From Pararhodobacter zhoushanensis (lineage in GTDB: Bacteria > Pseudomonadota > Alphaproteobacteria > Rhodobacterales > Rhodobacteraceae), in contig NZ_JAPDFL010000001.1 in assembly GCF_025949695.1 (NCBI RefSeq), forward strand, positions 3,041,501-3,105,500: a stretch of 64,000 bases of DNA. Direction: 5' to 3'. Every line of letters starts with the position of its first letter. Position 1 is the stretch's first letter. Made by a program: the position numbers and the translations under genes. Under the pieces are notes generated by a model, which was given only the letters and a program-made list of their open reading frames with translations, was not told the DNA's origin and made no database searches. Shown here one piece after another: positions 27,618 to 35,767 of this stretch.

Positions 27618-28727
27618 TTATCTGCTGCGCTGCGAGGGGTGCCAGAAGGTCACCCGCCGTTCGAGCAGAGCCCAGACACCATAGAACGCTGAACCCAGCA
27701 GCGCGGCTACGGCGATTTCTGCCCAGACCATGTCGAGCTGCAAGCGCCCGACCTCGGTGGAAATGCGAAAGCCCATGCCATAGGTGGGCGAGCCAAAGAA
27801 CTCGGCCACGATAGCCCCGATCAGGGCAAGCGTCGCACAGATTTTCAGCCCGTTGAAGACAAAGGGCATTGCCGCCGGCAGGCGCAGGCGCAGCAGCGTC
27901 TGGCCCCAGCTGGCGGAATAGGTGCGCATCAGGTCGCGCTGCATGCTGTCGGTGGCGGTCAGGCCCTGCACGGTGTTGACCAGCATCGGGAAGAACACCA
28001 TCGCCACCACAACCGCCGCCTTGGACGGCCAGTCAAAACCGAACCACATGACGAAAATCGGCGCGGTGCCGATGATCGGCAGTGCGGCCAGAAAGTTGCC
28101 GACCGGCAGCAACCCCTGACGCAGGAAGCGGTAGCGATCGACCACCAGCGCGAACACAAAGGCCGAGCCGCAACCGATGACATAGCCGCTGAGCGCCCCG
28201 CGACCAAAGGTCTGCACAAGGTCGATCCACAGGGTGTCGGTGGAGGTGGCCAGCCGCGCAGCAATAGAGGACGGCGCGGGCAGGATCACCCGCGGGACAC
28301 CCAGCGCGTGCACGACGCATTCCCACGCCCACAGGATCGTCGCGCCAAAGATCAAGGGCGCGATCAGCCCCATCAGCCCGCCCTTGCGCGGCAATTCGGC
28401 CACGAAGGCCACCAGCATCCACGCGCCCAGCCAGACGGCGATCATCGCGGCCCAGAAAGCCCCGGCCTCGCCCCCCTGTTGCGCGGCGGCCAGATCGACG
28501 GCGGCGAAACCCAGGGCGAGGCCAAGGGCGATCAGCAGCGCAACCCGCTCAGGCGTCCCGCGGAAGGCGTCAAAGGCAAAGCCGAGCGCCACCGCAACGA
28601 GCAGCGCCACCAGCACGGCAGTCGTCGGCTGCGCCGCGCCCGCCTTGGGCAGCCAGGCTGCCAGCAGCACGGCGGCGCTCAGCCCCAGCCGCAACCACCC
28701 GCCACTCACACGCGTCAGCCCGCTCAT
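27618..28727 (-). CDS. ABC transporter permease with extra N-terminal helices
   Basis: 369-residue inner-membrane permease. The C-terminal ~250 residues form a BPD_transp_1 domain of the SsuC/ThiX type (PAPSSIAARL near 150, then the EAA-like region DSMQRDLMRTYSASWGQTLLRLRLPAAMP). The N-terminal ~130 residues add about four further hydrophobic segments absent from short SsuC-type permeases. ATGA overlap with the upstream permease gene indicates coupled translation and a heterodimeric channel. Confidence 0.9.
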   Translation of the reverse strand: MSGLTRVSGGWLRLGLSAAVLLAAWLPKAGAAQPTTAVLVALLVAVALGFAFDAFRGTPERVALLIALGLALGFAAVDLAAAQQGGEAGAFWAAMIAVWLGAWMLVAFVAELPRKGGLMGLIAPLIFGATILWAWECVVHALGVPRVILPAPSSIAARLATSTDTLWIDLVQTFGRGALSGYVIGCGSAFVFALVVDRYRFLRQGLLPVGNFLAALPIIGTAPIFVMWFGFDWPSKAAVVVAMVFFPMLVNTVQGLTATDSMQRDLMRTYSASWGQTLLRLRLPAAMPFVFNGLKICATLALIGAIVAEFFGSPTYGMGFRISTEVGRLQLDMVWAEIAVAALLGSAFYGVWALLERRVTFWHPSQRSR

Positions 28728-29614
28728 TGCGCCATCCCCATCCGCTTGAGCACCCGCCGCTCGATCAGCGCCACAATCCCGACCAGCCCCGCCGCCAGAA
28801 TCGCCGCGGCAAACAGCGCGGCCCAGATCTGGATGGTCTGGCCGTAATAGCTGCCCGACAGCAGGCGAACGCCAAGGCCCCCCTCCTGCACCGGCAGCTC
28901 GCCGACGATGGTGCCGACCAGCGCCGCGGCGATACCGACCTTGAGCGACGCAAAGAGATAGGGCATCGAAGTCGGCAGGCGCAGCTTGGCAAACACATCG
29001 TTGCCCGAGGCCGAATAGGTTTTCATCAGATCCAGCTGCATCGCATCAGGGGCGCGCAACCCCTTCACCATGCCAACAACGACCGGGAAGAAGCTGAGAT
29101 AGGCCGCAATGATCGCCTTGGGCACCAGCCCGGCAATGCCGACGGAATTGAGCACCACGATGATCATCGGTGCCAGCGCGATGATCGGAATCGTCTGGCT
29201 GGCAATCGCCCAGGGCATCACGCTGGTATCCATCGCCTTGTTATACACGATGCCGATGGCCAGCAGGATGCCGCCACCGGTGCCGATGACAAAGCCCAGC
29301 ATCGTGGCGCTCAGTGTGATCAGCCCGTGGTAGATCAGGCTGCGGTTCGACAGCGACCCGCTGCGCCACAGGCCCCGGCGGCCGGTGGCTTCCTCGACCA
29401 CGGTGGAGTTCCACAGCTCCACCACCACCTGATGCGGCGCGGGCAGCACGGGACGTTCTTGTGCCATCGTATTGGCGACCATCTCGCCGAACGGCAGATC
29501 GCGCCCGGCGCGGTTCGCCTGATCGTATTCCCATTGCGCGTTCATCGGAATGACCGCGATGTACCAGAGCGCCAGCAGGGCGGCGACGACGGTGAGGACG
29601 GGAAAGCGTGTCAT
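28724..29614 (-). CDS. ABC transporter permease
   Basis: 296-residue permease, partner of the following gene. The BPD_transp_1 core has the EAA-like region DAMQLDLMKTYSASGNDVFAKLRLPTSMP near residue 195, closely similar to its partner, so the two permeases are paralogues. Start ATG 29614 is chosen: it overlaps the stop of the small membrane protein (ATGA) and has GGAGG 11 bases upstream. The N-terminus has one signal-anchor helix and then a loop of about 80 residues before the channel domain. Confidence 0.9.
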   Translation of the reverse strand: MTRFPVLTVVAALLALWYIAVIPMNAQWEYDQANRAGRDLPFGEMVANTMAQERPVLPAPHQVVVELWNSTVVEEATGRRGLWRSGSLSNRSLIYHGLITLSATMLGFVIGTGGGILLAIGIVYNKAMDTSVMPWAIASQTIPIIALAPMIIVVLNSVGIAGLVPKAIIAAYLSFFPVVVGMVKGLRAPDAMQLDLMKTYSASGNDVFAKLRLPTSMPYLFASLKVGIAAALVGTIVGELPVQEGGLGVRLLSGSYYGQTIQIWAALFAAAILAAGLVGIVALIERRVLKRMGMAQ

Positions 29615-29844
29615 TGTTTCACGGGCCTCCATAGGCACCACAAAACAATGACCGTCGATAACAGGAATAATACTCCGCCGACGAGAGCCACGGACCTTGC
29701 GTCGTGGCAATCTCCGGCATCGGGCCATGTGCTGCAGTTCTGATCTCGGTATGCTGCGAACGCGGCCAGGGCCAAGGGCCCCGAAATCACACCGGGGGCA
29801 ATCAGCATTACAAGCGCGCCAAACTTCAAGATGCGAAGAATCAC
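29611..29844 (-). CDS. Small two-helix membrane protein inside the ABC operon
   Basis: 77-residue protein with hydrophobic segments at about residues 6-32 and 52-70 separated by a short loop with cysteines (CSTWPDAGDCHD), ending WRPVKQ. It starts with GTG overlapping the ATPase stop (GTGA) and its own stop overlaps the permease start (ATGA), so it is translationally coupled on both sides. I know no family for it. A small accessory subunit of this transporter is the natural inference. The two loop cysteines could form a periplasmic disulfide. Confidence 0.7.
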   Translation of the reverse strand: MILRILKFGALVMLIAPGVISGPLALAAFAAYRDQNCSTWPDAGDCHDARSVALVGGVLFLLSTVIVLWCLWRPVKQ

Positions 29845-30641
29845 TCGCCCGCCTCCTCATACCCCGCCCTGAGCCCCTCGCGCACCCGGTGGGCGATGGC
29901 GATAAACTCGGGACTGTCGCGGATTTCCAGCGGGCGTTCCTTGGGTAGCGGGCTGTCGATGATGTCGGTGATCCGGCCGGGGCGCGGCGACATCACCACG
30001 ATCTTCGTGCTGAGATAAACCGCCTCGGGGATCGAGTGGGTGACAAAGCCGATGGTCTTCTGCGTGCGCGCCCAGAGCTTGAGCAACTCCTCATTCAGCC
30101 GGTCGCGCACGATCTCGTCGAGCGCGCCGAACGGCTCGTCCATCAGCAGGATATCGGCGTCAAAGGCCAGCGCGCGGGCGATGGACGCGCGCTGCTGCAT
30201 GCCGCCCGACAACTGCCAGGGAAATTTCTTCTCGAACCCCGACAACTCGACCAGCTCCAGCACCCGCTTGGCGCGCTCGGCCTGATCGGCTTTGGAAAAC
30301 CCCATGATTTCAAGCGGAAGCCGGACGTTCCCCTCGATCGTGCGCCACGGATACAGCCCCGCCGCCTGAAACACATAGCCGTAAGCGCGCGCCTTGCGGG
30401 CCTCGGAGGCGCTCATCCCGTTGACGCTGAGCGTCCCGCCCGTGGGCTGTTCCAGATCGGCAATCGTGCGCAAAAAGGTCGTCTTGCCACAGCCCGACGG
30501 GCCGATGAAGCTGACGAATTCGCCTTTGTGGATGCTCAGGTTGATATCCTTGAGCGCATGGACGGGGCCGTCATTCGTGGTGAAGGTCAGGTTCAGACCT
30601 TGCGCTTCGATGACAACAGGCGGGACAGCGACATCGCTCAC
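29841..30641 (-). CDS. ABC transporter ATP-binding protein, SsuB/ThiZ type
   Basis: 266-residue ATPase. Walker A GPSGCGKTT near residue 52, Q-loop FQAAGLYPWRT, signature LSGGMQQRASIARAL, Walker B ILLMDEPFGALDE, switch THSIPEAV. I start at GTG 30641, which overlaps the VOC stop (GTGA) with GGGAG eight bases upstream, rather than at a TTG 15 bases earlier. It energises the two permeases that follow in the operon. Confidence 0.92.
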   Translation of the reverse strand: MSDVAVPPVVIEAQGLNLTFTTNDGPVHALKDINLSIHKGEFVSFIGPSGCGKTTFLRTIADLEQPTGGTLSVNGMSASEARKARAYGYVFQAAGLYPWRTIEGNVRLPLEIMGFSKADQAERAKRVLELVELSGFEKKFPWQLSGGMQQRASIARALAFDADILLMDEPFGALDEIVRDRLNEELLKLWARTQKTIGFVTHSIPEAVYLSTKIVVMSPRPGRITDIIDSPLPKERPLEIRDSPEFIAIAHRVREGLRAGYEEAGE

Positions 30642-31057
30642 GCAGGGATCTCCCAAAGTTTCGGTTCGGCGAATTCGACGGAATTACCCGCCGGGTCGCG
30701 CACGTAAATCGACCGCGCCCCGTTGGGCCAGTGAAAGTCGGCTTCGATGGCCACCCCCGCCGCCCTCAAGTGCGACACCCAGTGGTCAAGCGCCGGCCCC
30801 TGTGCGGCAAAGCAGATATGCCCTGCCCCCTCAGCCCCGTGCGGCGGTACGGGCAGCGGCCCCTTCCCCGCTTGCGCGCGGGTAACGCCGGGAAGAAAGG
30901 TCAGCACAATCGTGCCGCCACAGCGGAAAAAGACGTGCTGGCCGGGCGTTTTGAGGACAACCTCAAGTCCCAGCACGCCAGCATAAAACGCCTCGGCGGT
31001 GTCGAGATCGTCGACATAGACCGCCGTCTCCAGCACCCTGTCCAGCGTCGGGCGCAT
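30638..31057 (-). CDS. VOC-superfamily (glyoxalase/dioxygenase-like) protein
   Basis: 139-residue single-domain vicinal-oxygen-chelate protein: beta-alpha-beta repeats begin ETAVYVDDLDTAEAFYAGVLGLEVV and the second half ends YVRDPAGNSVEFAEPKLW. Candidate metal ligands are the glutamates of VEFAEP and the histidine in GAGHICFA. Start ATG 31057 overlaps the hydantoinase stop; a GTG one codon upstream is possible. Its place between pyrimidine enzymes and transporter suggests a role with a pathway by-product, but its reaction is unknown. Confidence 0.82.
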   Translation of the reverse strand: MRPTLDRVLETAVYVDDLDTAEAFYAGVLGLEVVLKTPGQHVFFRCGGTIVLTFLPGVTRAQAGKGPLPVPPHGAEGAGHICFAAQGPALDHWVSHLRAAGVAIEADFHWPNGARSIYVRDPAGNSVEFAEPKLWEIPA

Positions 31058-32511
31058 CACACCCCCGTCGCCGGAATGCCCGCGCGCTGCACCGGGCGGG
31101 GCGCGGTCAGCTCTTTCCAGCTCGACAGCGCCTGACTGACCGAACTGTTGGCATCGCGACGCACGAATTTGCCGTGGCCTTCCTCGGTGCGGATTTCGCC
31201 GTCATGCACGGCTACCTTGCCCCGCGTCAGGGTAAAGCGCGGCAGGCCTTTGACCGAATGCCCCTCGAACACGTTGTAATCAATCGCGGATTGCTGGTTG
31301 CCCGCGCTGATCGTCTTTTCCTTGGCCGGATCCCAGACCACCAGATCGGCATCCGCGCCGACCAGAACCGCGCCCTTTCTGGGGTACATGTTCATGATCT
31401 TGGCAATGTTGGTCGAGGTGACGGCGACGAATTCATTCATCGTCAGCCGCCCGGTGTTGACGCCGTAGGTCCACAGCATCGGCAGCCGGTCCTCAAGACC
31501 GCCGGTGCCGTTGGGGATCTTGGAGAAGTCACCAACGCCATAGCGCTTCTGCTCGGTGGTAAAGGCGCAATGGTCGGTCGCCACACAGCTCAGGCTGCCC
31601 GATTGCAGACCCGCCCACAGGCTGTCCTGATGCTGCTTGTTGCGGAACGGCGGGCTCATCACGCGGCGGGCGGCGTGGTCCCAGTCGGGGTTGAAATATT
31701 CGCTCTCGTCCAGCGTCAGATGCTGGATCAAGGGCTCGCCCCAGACGCGTTTGCCCGCCTGTTTGGCGCGGCGGATGGCCTCGTGGCTTTCCTCGCAGCT
31801 CGTGTGCACGACGTAAAGCGGGACGCCGGCCATATCGGCGATCATGATCGCGCGGTTGGTCGCCTCGCCCTCGACCTGCGGCGGGCGGGAATAGGCGTGG
31901 CCCTCGGGCCCGGTGTTGCCCTGCGCCAGCAGCTTGGTGGTCAGCTCGGCCACCACGTCGCCATTCTCGGCATGCACCATGGCGATCGCGCCCAGCTCGG
32001 CCAGCCGCTGGAACGAGGCGAACATCTCGTCATCGTTCACCATCAGCGAGCCCTTATAGGCCATGAAATGCTTGAACGTGTTGATGCCGCGGTCCTGCAC
32101 CACCGTCTTCATCTCGTCGAAAACCTGCTCCCCCCACCAGGTCACCGCCATGTGGAAGGAATAGTCGCAATTGGCGCGGGTCGATTTGTTGTCCCACATC
32201 TGCAACGCATCCAGCAGCCCCTGCCCCGGGCTGGGCAGCGCGAAATCGACCACCATCGTGGTGCCCCCGGCCAGGGCCGCGCGCGTGCCGCTCTCAAAGT
32301 CATCGGTGGAATAGGTGCCCATGAAGGGCATCTCCAGATGCGTGTGCGGATCAATACCGCCGGGCATCACATAACACCCCGTCGCGTCCAGCTCGGTGTC
32401 GCCTGTCAGGCCCTGCCCGATCTGGGTGATCACACCGCCCTCGACCAATACATCGGCCTTATAGGTCAGATCCGCTGTTACGATGGTGCCGTTCTTGATG
32501 ACCGTGCTCAT
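31057..32511 (-). CDS. hydA: Dihydropyrimidinase (D-hydantoinase)
   Basis: 484-residue binuclear-zinc amidohydrolase that opens 5,6-dihydrouracil/dihydrothymine to N-carbamoyl-beta-amino acids. Metal-site motifs: GGIDPHTHLEMPF near residue 57, the carboxylated lysine in FKHFMAYKGSLMVND near 150, HAENGD near 183, VVHTSCEESHE near 237 and the aspartate in CVATDHCAFT near 315. Start ATG 32511 has GGGGAG in front; the longer frame adds 32 unrelated residues. With the amidohydrolase at 32987 it forms the reductive pyrimidine catabolic pathway; the dihydropyrimidine dehydrogenase pair is not in the window. Confidence 0.95.
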   Translation of the reverse strand: MSTVIKNGTIVTADLTYKADVLVEGGVITQIGQGLTGDTELDATGCYVMPGGIDPHTHLEMPFMGTYSTDDFESGTRAALAGGTTMVVDFALPSPGQGLLDALQMWDNKSTRANCDYSFHMAVTWWGEQVFDEMKTVVQDRGINTFKHFMAYKGSLMVNDDEMFASFQRLAELGAIAMVHAENGDVVAELTTKLLAQGNTGPEGHAYSRPPQVEGEATNRAIMIADMAGVPLYVVHTSCEESHEAIRRAKQAGKRVWGEPLIQHLTLDESEYFNPDWDHAARRVMSPPFRNKQHQDSLWAGLQSGSLSCVATDHCAFTTEQKRYGVGDFSKIPNGTGGLEDRLPMLWTYGVNTGRLTMNEFVAVTSTNIAKIMNMYPRKGAVLVGADADLVVWDPAKEKTISAGNQQSAIDYNVFEGHSVKGLPRFTLTRGKVAVHDGEIRTEEGHGKFVRRDANSSVSQALSSWKELTAPRPVQRAGIPATGV

Positions 32512-32531
32512 TGTCGCTCCCCTGTTCTTCG

Positions 32532-32861
32532 TCAAACTGATGCAAAGCAGCCCAAGGCCGCGCCATGCACCCCAATGTCCAGCGGACCGAAATCGCTGTC
32601 CACGCACAGCGAAAAATAGCCCGCGTCGGGCAGAAAAATCACGCTGTAGCAGCCATCCGACCGGATCACCGTCCAGCAGGTCTGCGTGATCCCGCCCGAG
32701 AAATTCACCGTAATCGCCCGGTGCCGCTTTACACGGCGACGCTGGAATGCCTCCAGCGTCAGCGCCCCAACCGGTGAGGACGCATCGAACGCCGCGATCT
32801 CGGCGGCCAAGAGCCGCCCGATCCGCCGTTCCATCCCGTCACTCACCGCCTGCTGCGCCAT
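32532..32861 (-). CDS. Hypothetical protein in the pyrimidine operon
   Basis: 109-residue soluble protein, start MAQQAVSDGMERRIGRLLAA. It has an N-terminal helical region (to about 45) and a beta-rich C-terminus (ITVNFSGGITQTCWTVIRSD ... YFSLCVDSDFGPLDIGVHG). I recognise no family. It sits 20 bases upstream of hydA in the same direction. Its start codon directly abuts a half copy of the dispersed palindromic element, whose GGAGGATATTTGAAGAGCAAAG forms its leader and ribosome site. Confidence 0.65.
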   Translation of the reverse strand: MAQQAVSDGMERRIGRLLAAEIAAFDASSPVGALTLEAFQRRRVKRHRAITVNFSGGITQTCWTVIRSDGCYSVIFLPDAGYFSLCVDSDFGPLDIGVHGAALGCFASV

Positions 32862-32925
32862 CTTTGCTCTTCAAATATCCTCCAGGAGGGTCCGGGAGGA
32901 TGGAAAATCCTCCCGGCAGGGGTGT
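32861..32925. repeat. Dispersed palindromic element, copy 2 (right half only)
   Basis: CTTTGCTCTTCAAATATCC plus the GGGAGGAT/ATCCTCCC hairpin, identical over most of its length to the right part of copy 1 (22289-22346). The left arm and loop are missing, replaced by the start of the 109-residue gene. It lies between two genes transcribed in the same direction. Confidence 0.8.
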
Positions 32926-32986
32926 GGGGGCTGGCCCCCACCGGCGCGGCGAGGGGCCACCCGGCCCCGAGCCGCGCCGCACCCGC

Positions 32987-34237
32987 TCACCCGACCACCA
33001 CCGCCGTCTCCAGCACTGCGTGCAGCAACACATCCGTACCTGCCGCCGCCCAGTCCTTGGAAATCTCCTCGGCCTCGTTATGCGACAGCCCGTCGACGCA
33101 GGGGCACATGATCATCGCCGTCGGGGCCACATCGTTGATCCAGCACGCATCATGCCCGGCGCCCGAGACGATATCCATATGGCTGTAGCCCAGCCGTTCC
33201 GCCGCCCGCCGCACGGCCGACACACAGCCCTCATCAAACGCGGGCGGATCGAACTGGCCGACGATCTCGGCCGAGAACTCCACGCCGATCTCGGCGCAAA
33301 GCTGCGGCGCGCGGGCCATCAGCTCTTCGACCATGGCATTGAGTTTGCTCAGGATATGCGTGCGCATGTCGATGGTGAACACCACCTTGCCGGGGATGAT
33401 GTTGCGCGAATTGGGATAGACGTCGATATGCCCGATCGCCCCCACCGCGTTCGGCTGGTTCTTCATCGCGATCTCGTGCACCAGTTCGGTAACCAGCGCC
33501 AGACCGCGCCCGGCGTTCTTGCGCATCGCCATCGGGGTCGAGCCTGTGTGGCTTTCCTTGCCGGTCACCGTGCATTCGATCCAGCGCAGGCCCTGCCCAT
33601 GCGTGACCACACCGATATCCTTGCCCTCGGCCTCCAGAATCGGCCCCTGCTCGATGTGCAGCTCGAACATCGCGTGCATCTTGCGGTCGCCGACTTTCTC
33701 GGTGCCCTTCCAGCCAATCCGCTCCAGCTCGTCGCCGAATTTCTTGCCCTTGGCATCGACCCGGTCATTCGCCCATTCCAGCGTGTGCCGCCCCGAAAAC
33801 ACCCCCGAGGCCAGCATCGCCGGCGCAAAGCGCGTGCCCTCTTCGTTGGTCCAGTTGACGATGACGATGGGATGCTTGGTCCGGATGCCCAGATCTTCCA
33901 TCGTGCGCACCGCTTCCAGCGCGCCCAGCACCCCCAGCACGCCGTCATACTTGCCGCCCGTCGGCTGGGTGTCGAGATGGCTGCCCATATAGACCGGCAG
34001 CGCGTCGGGGTCGGTGCCCGGACGGGTGGCGAACATGGTGCCGATCTGGTCGACGCCCATGGTCATTCCGGCGGCCTCGCACCAGCGCTGGAACAATGCA
34101 CGACCCTCGCCGTCCTCATCGGTCAGCGTCTGACGGTTGTTACCACCGGCGATGCCGGGGCCGATCTTGGCCATGTCCTCCAGACTGTCCCACAGCCGGT
34201 CAGGGTTGATGCGCAGGTTTGCGGCGGGGGCGGTCAT
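32987..34237 (-). CDS. hyuC: Zn-dependent amidohydrolase, N-carbamoyl-beta-alanine type
   Basis: 416-residue M20-family carbamoylase that hydrolyses N-carbamoyl-beta-amino acids to the beta-amino acid, ammonia and CO2. Motifs: metal ligands GSHLDTQPTGGKYDG near residue 90, WTNEEGTRFAPAMLASGVF near 128, FELHIEQGPILE near 190, the dimerisation-domain arginine/asparagine region PNSRNIIPGKVVFTIDMR and the late GAGHDACW. It is at the head of the minus-strand pyrimidine operon, opposite the regulator pair. A related function on allantoate or ureidoglycolate is possible, but hydA next door fixes the likely role. Confidence 0.93.
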   Translation of the reverse strand: MTAPAANLRINPDRLWDSLEDMAKIGPGIAGGNNRQTLTDEDGEGRALFQRWCEAAGMTMGVDQIGTMFATRPGTDPDALPVYMGSHLDTQPTGGKYDGVLGVLGALEAVRTMEDLGIRTKHPIVIVNWTNEEGTRFAPAMLASGVFSGRHTLEWANDRVDAKGKKFGDELERIGWKGTEKVGDRKMHAMFELHIEQGPILEAEGKDIGVVTHGQGLRWIECTVTGKESHTGSTPMAMRKNAGRGLALVTELVHEIAMKNQPNAVGAIGHIDVYPNSRNIIPGKVVFTIDMRTHILSKLNAMVEELMARAPQLCAEIGVEFSAEIVGQFDPPAFDEGCVSAVRRAAERLGYSHMDIVSGAGHDACWINDVAPTAMIMCPCVDGLSHNEAEEISKDWAAAGTDVLLHAVLETAVVVG

Positions 34238-34515
34238 GGCGTTTCCTTCCTTGCTACGTCTCGCGGACCCTCTGTCAGCGTTTCCGCTGGCCTCTGGCGC
34301 TAAATTGAGCAGCGCGCGCGGCACAAGCTGGGGGATGATATTGGCGCATCATTCTCTCCAAAGCACTGCGGCAGGCCGGGTTGTCACGGCGCACGCCCGG
34401 GCCTATTCTCAACAAAACTCAGGCATAAAAGGCCGGGTATGGGACGACGCTAGCAGACCTGACCAACCAGTCAAGGTCGTTTAGGGGCGGCGGAAAAACG
34501 AGGAGCAGAGCGCGC
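34238..34515. other. Divergent promoter region of the pyrimidine locus
   Basis: About 280 bases between hyuC and the tetR gene. No gene seen. It holds the RutR-like palindrome annotated at 34459. AT-richer than its surroundings around 34300-34450, as expected for promoters. Confidence 0.45.
34459..34474. promoter_or_regulatory. RutR-like operator
   Basis: CTGACCAACCAGTCAA matches the known RutR palindrome TTGACCAnnTGGTCAA at 11 of 14 defined positions. It lies 42 bases upstream of the first TetR start, in the divergent region facing hyuC, so it could control both the regulator and the degradation operon. Confidence 0.6.
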
Positions 34516-35169
34516 ATGGCTCAGACCGAGGGCGCTGAAAAATCGGGCACCCGCGCCGAAATGCGCGAAGAAACCGAACGGGCCATCCTTGATGCCGCCG
34601 AAGGTATTTTCGCCGAGGCCGGGTTCGGCGGGGCCACGATGCAGGCCATCGCCGATTCCTGCGGGTTGCCCAAGGCCAACCTGCATTACTACTTCTCGTC
34701 CAAGGAAAAGCTCTACCGCCGCGTGGTTGAGCGGATCTTTACCGTCTGGCTCGAAGCCGCCGACAGCTTCGATACCGATGCCACGCCCGAAGTCGCCCTG
34801 CGCCGCTACATCGAGCGCAAGATGCAGCTGTCGCGCGATTACCGCTATGGCTCCAAGGTCTGGGCGAATGAGGTGCTGCACGGCGCGCCGATCATTCAGG
34901 ACTATCTGGAAACCACACTGCGCAGCTGGACTGAGACCCGCGTTGCCGTGATCCGCCGCTGGATCGCCCAGGGCGCGATCCGTCCGGTCGAGCCGCGCTG
35001 GCTGTTGTACATGATCTGGGCCACCACCCAGCATTATGCCGATTTCGCCCATCAGATCGAAACGCTGAACCATGGCCCGCTTGAGGCCGACCAGTGGGAC
35101 GATGCCACCGAAACCGTGTGCAGCATCATCCTGCGCGGTATCGGCATCGACCCCGGCGCGCCCGCATGA
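34516..35169 (+). CDS. rutR: TetR-family regulator, RutR-like
   Basis: 217-residue regulator. N-terminal TetR HTH: REETERAILDAAEGIFAEAGFGGATMQAIADSCGLPKANLHYYFSSKE (residues 17-65). The C-terminal domain (MQLSRDYRYGSKVWANEVLHGAP ... WIAQGAIRPVEPRWLLYMIWATTQHYADF) has the RutR/TetR_C_13 pattern, which senses uracil or thymine. Divergent from the pyrimidine operon and preceded by a RutR-like box. Its stop overlaps the start of a paralogue (ATGA). Confidence 0.85.
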   Translation: MAQTEGAEKSGTRAEMREETERAILDAAEGIFAEAGFGGATMQAIADSCGLPKANLHYYFSSKEKLYRRVVERIFTVWLEAADSFDTDATPEVALRRYIERKMQLSRDYRYGSKVWANEVLHGAPIIQDYLETTLRSWTETRVAVIRRWIAQGAIRPVEPRWLLYMIWATTQHYADFAHQIETLNHGPLEADQWDDATETVCSIILRGIGIDPGAPA

Positions 35170-35760
35170 CGACCCGCATCCAGCGCCGCAACCGGCGCAA
35201 GATCCTCGACGCGGCGCTCGAGGTCTTCTCGGCCCAAGGGTTTCGCGGCGCCACGCTGGATCAGATCGCGGGCGTCGCGGGTCTGTCGAAACCCAATCTG
35301 CTGTATTATTTCGACAGCAAGGAAGCGATGCACCGCGCCTTGCTGGACGAACTCCTCGACATCTGGCTTGCCCCGCTGCGCGCGATGAACCCGGCAGGCG
35401 ATCCGCGTGGCGAGATCATGGGCTACATGCGCCGCAAGCTGCAACTGTCGCGCGACTACCCGCGCGAAAGCCGGCTCTTTGCCAATGAAGTGCTGCAGGG
35501 GGCACCGCGCCTGTCGGATGAAATAGCGGGCGATCTGAAAGCCCTTGTCGATGACCGCGCCGCGCTGATCTCGCCGATGGATCGCCGCCGGACAACTGGC
35601 CGCCGTTGACCCCTATCACCTGATCTTCTCGATCTGGGCCCTGACCCAGCATTACGCCGATTTCGATGCCCAGATCCGCCTGATCCGCGGCGACAAGGAC
35701 CCGATGGACGGCGCCGAAGGTTTTCTGGACTCGCTGTTTGACCGCCTCCTGCATCCCTGA
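35166..35760 (+). pseudogene. Second TetR-family regulator, RutR-like paralogue, frameshifted
   Basis: Paralogue of the preceding regulator: HTH TRIQRRNRRKILDAALEVFS ... GLSKPNLLYYFDSKEAMH, then LQLSRDYPRESRLFANEVLQGAP. In the current sequence it ends early at 35609. Removing one C at 35574-35575 gives SRWIAAGQLAAVDPYHLIFSIWALTQHYADFDAQIR, matching the paralogue's C-terminus, with a stop at 35760. About 197 residues when corrected. ATGA-coupled to the first regulator; the two may form a heterodimer or act at different steps. Confidence 0.8.
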
Positions 35761-35767
35761 GCAGGGA

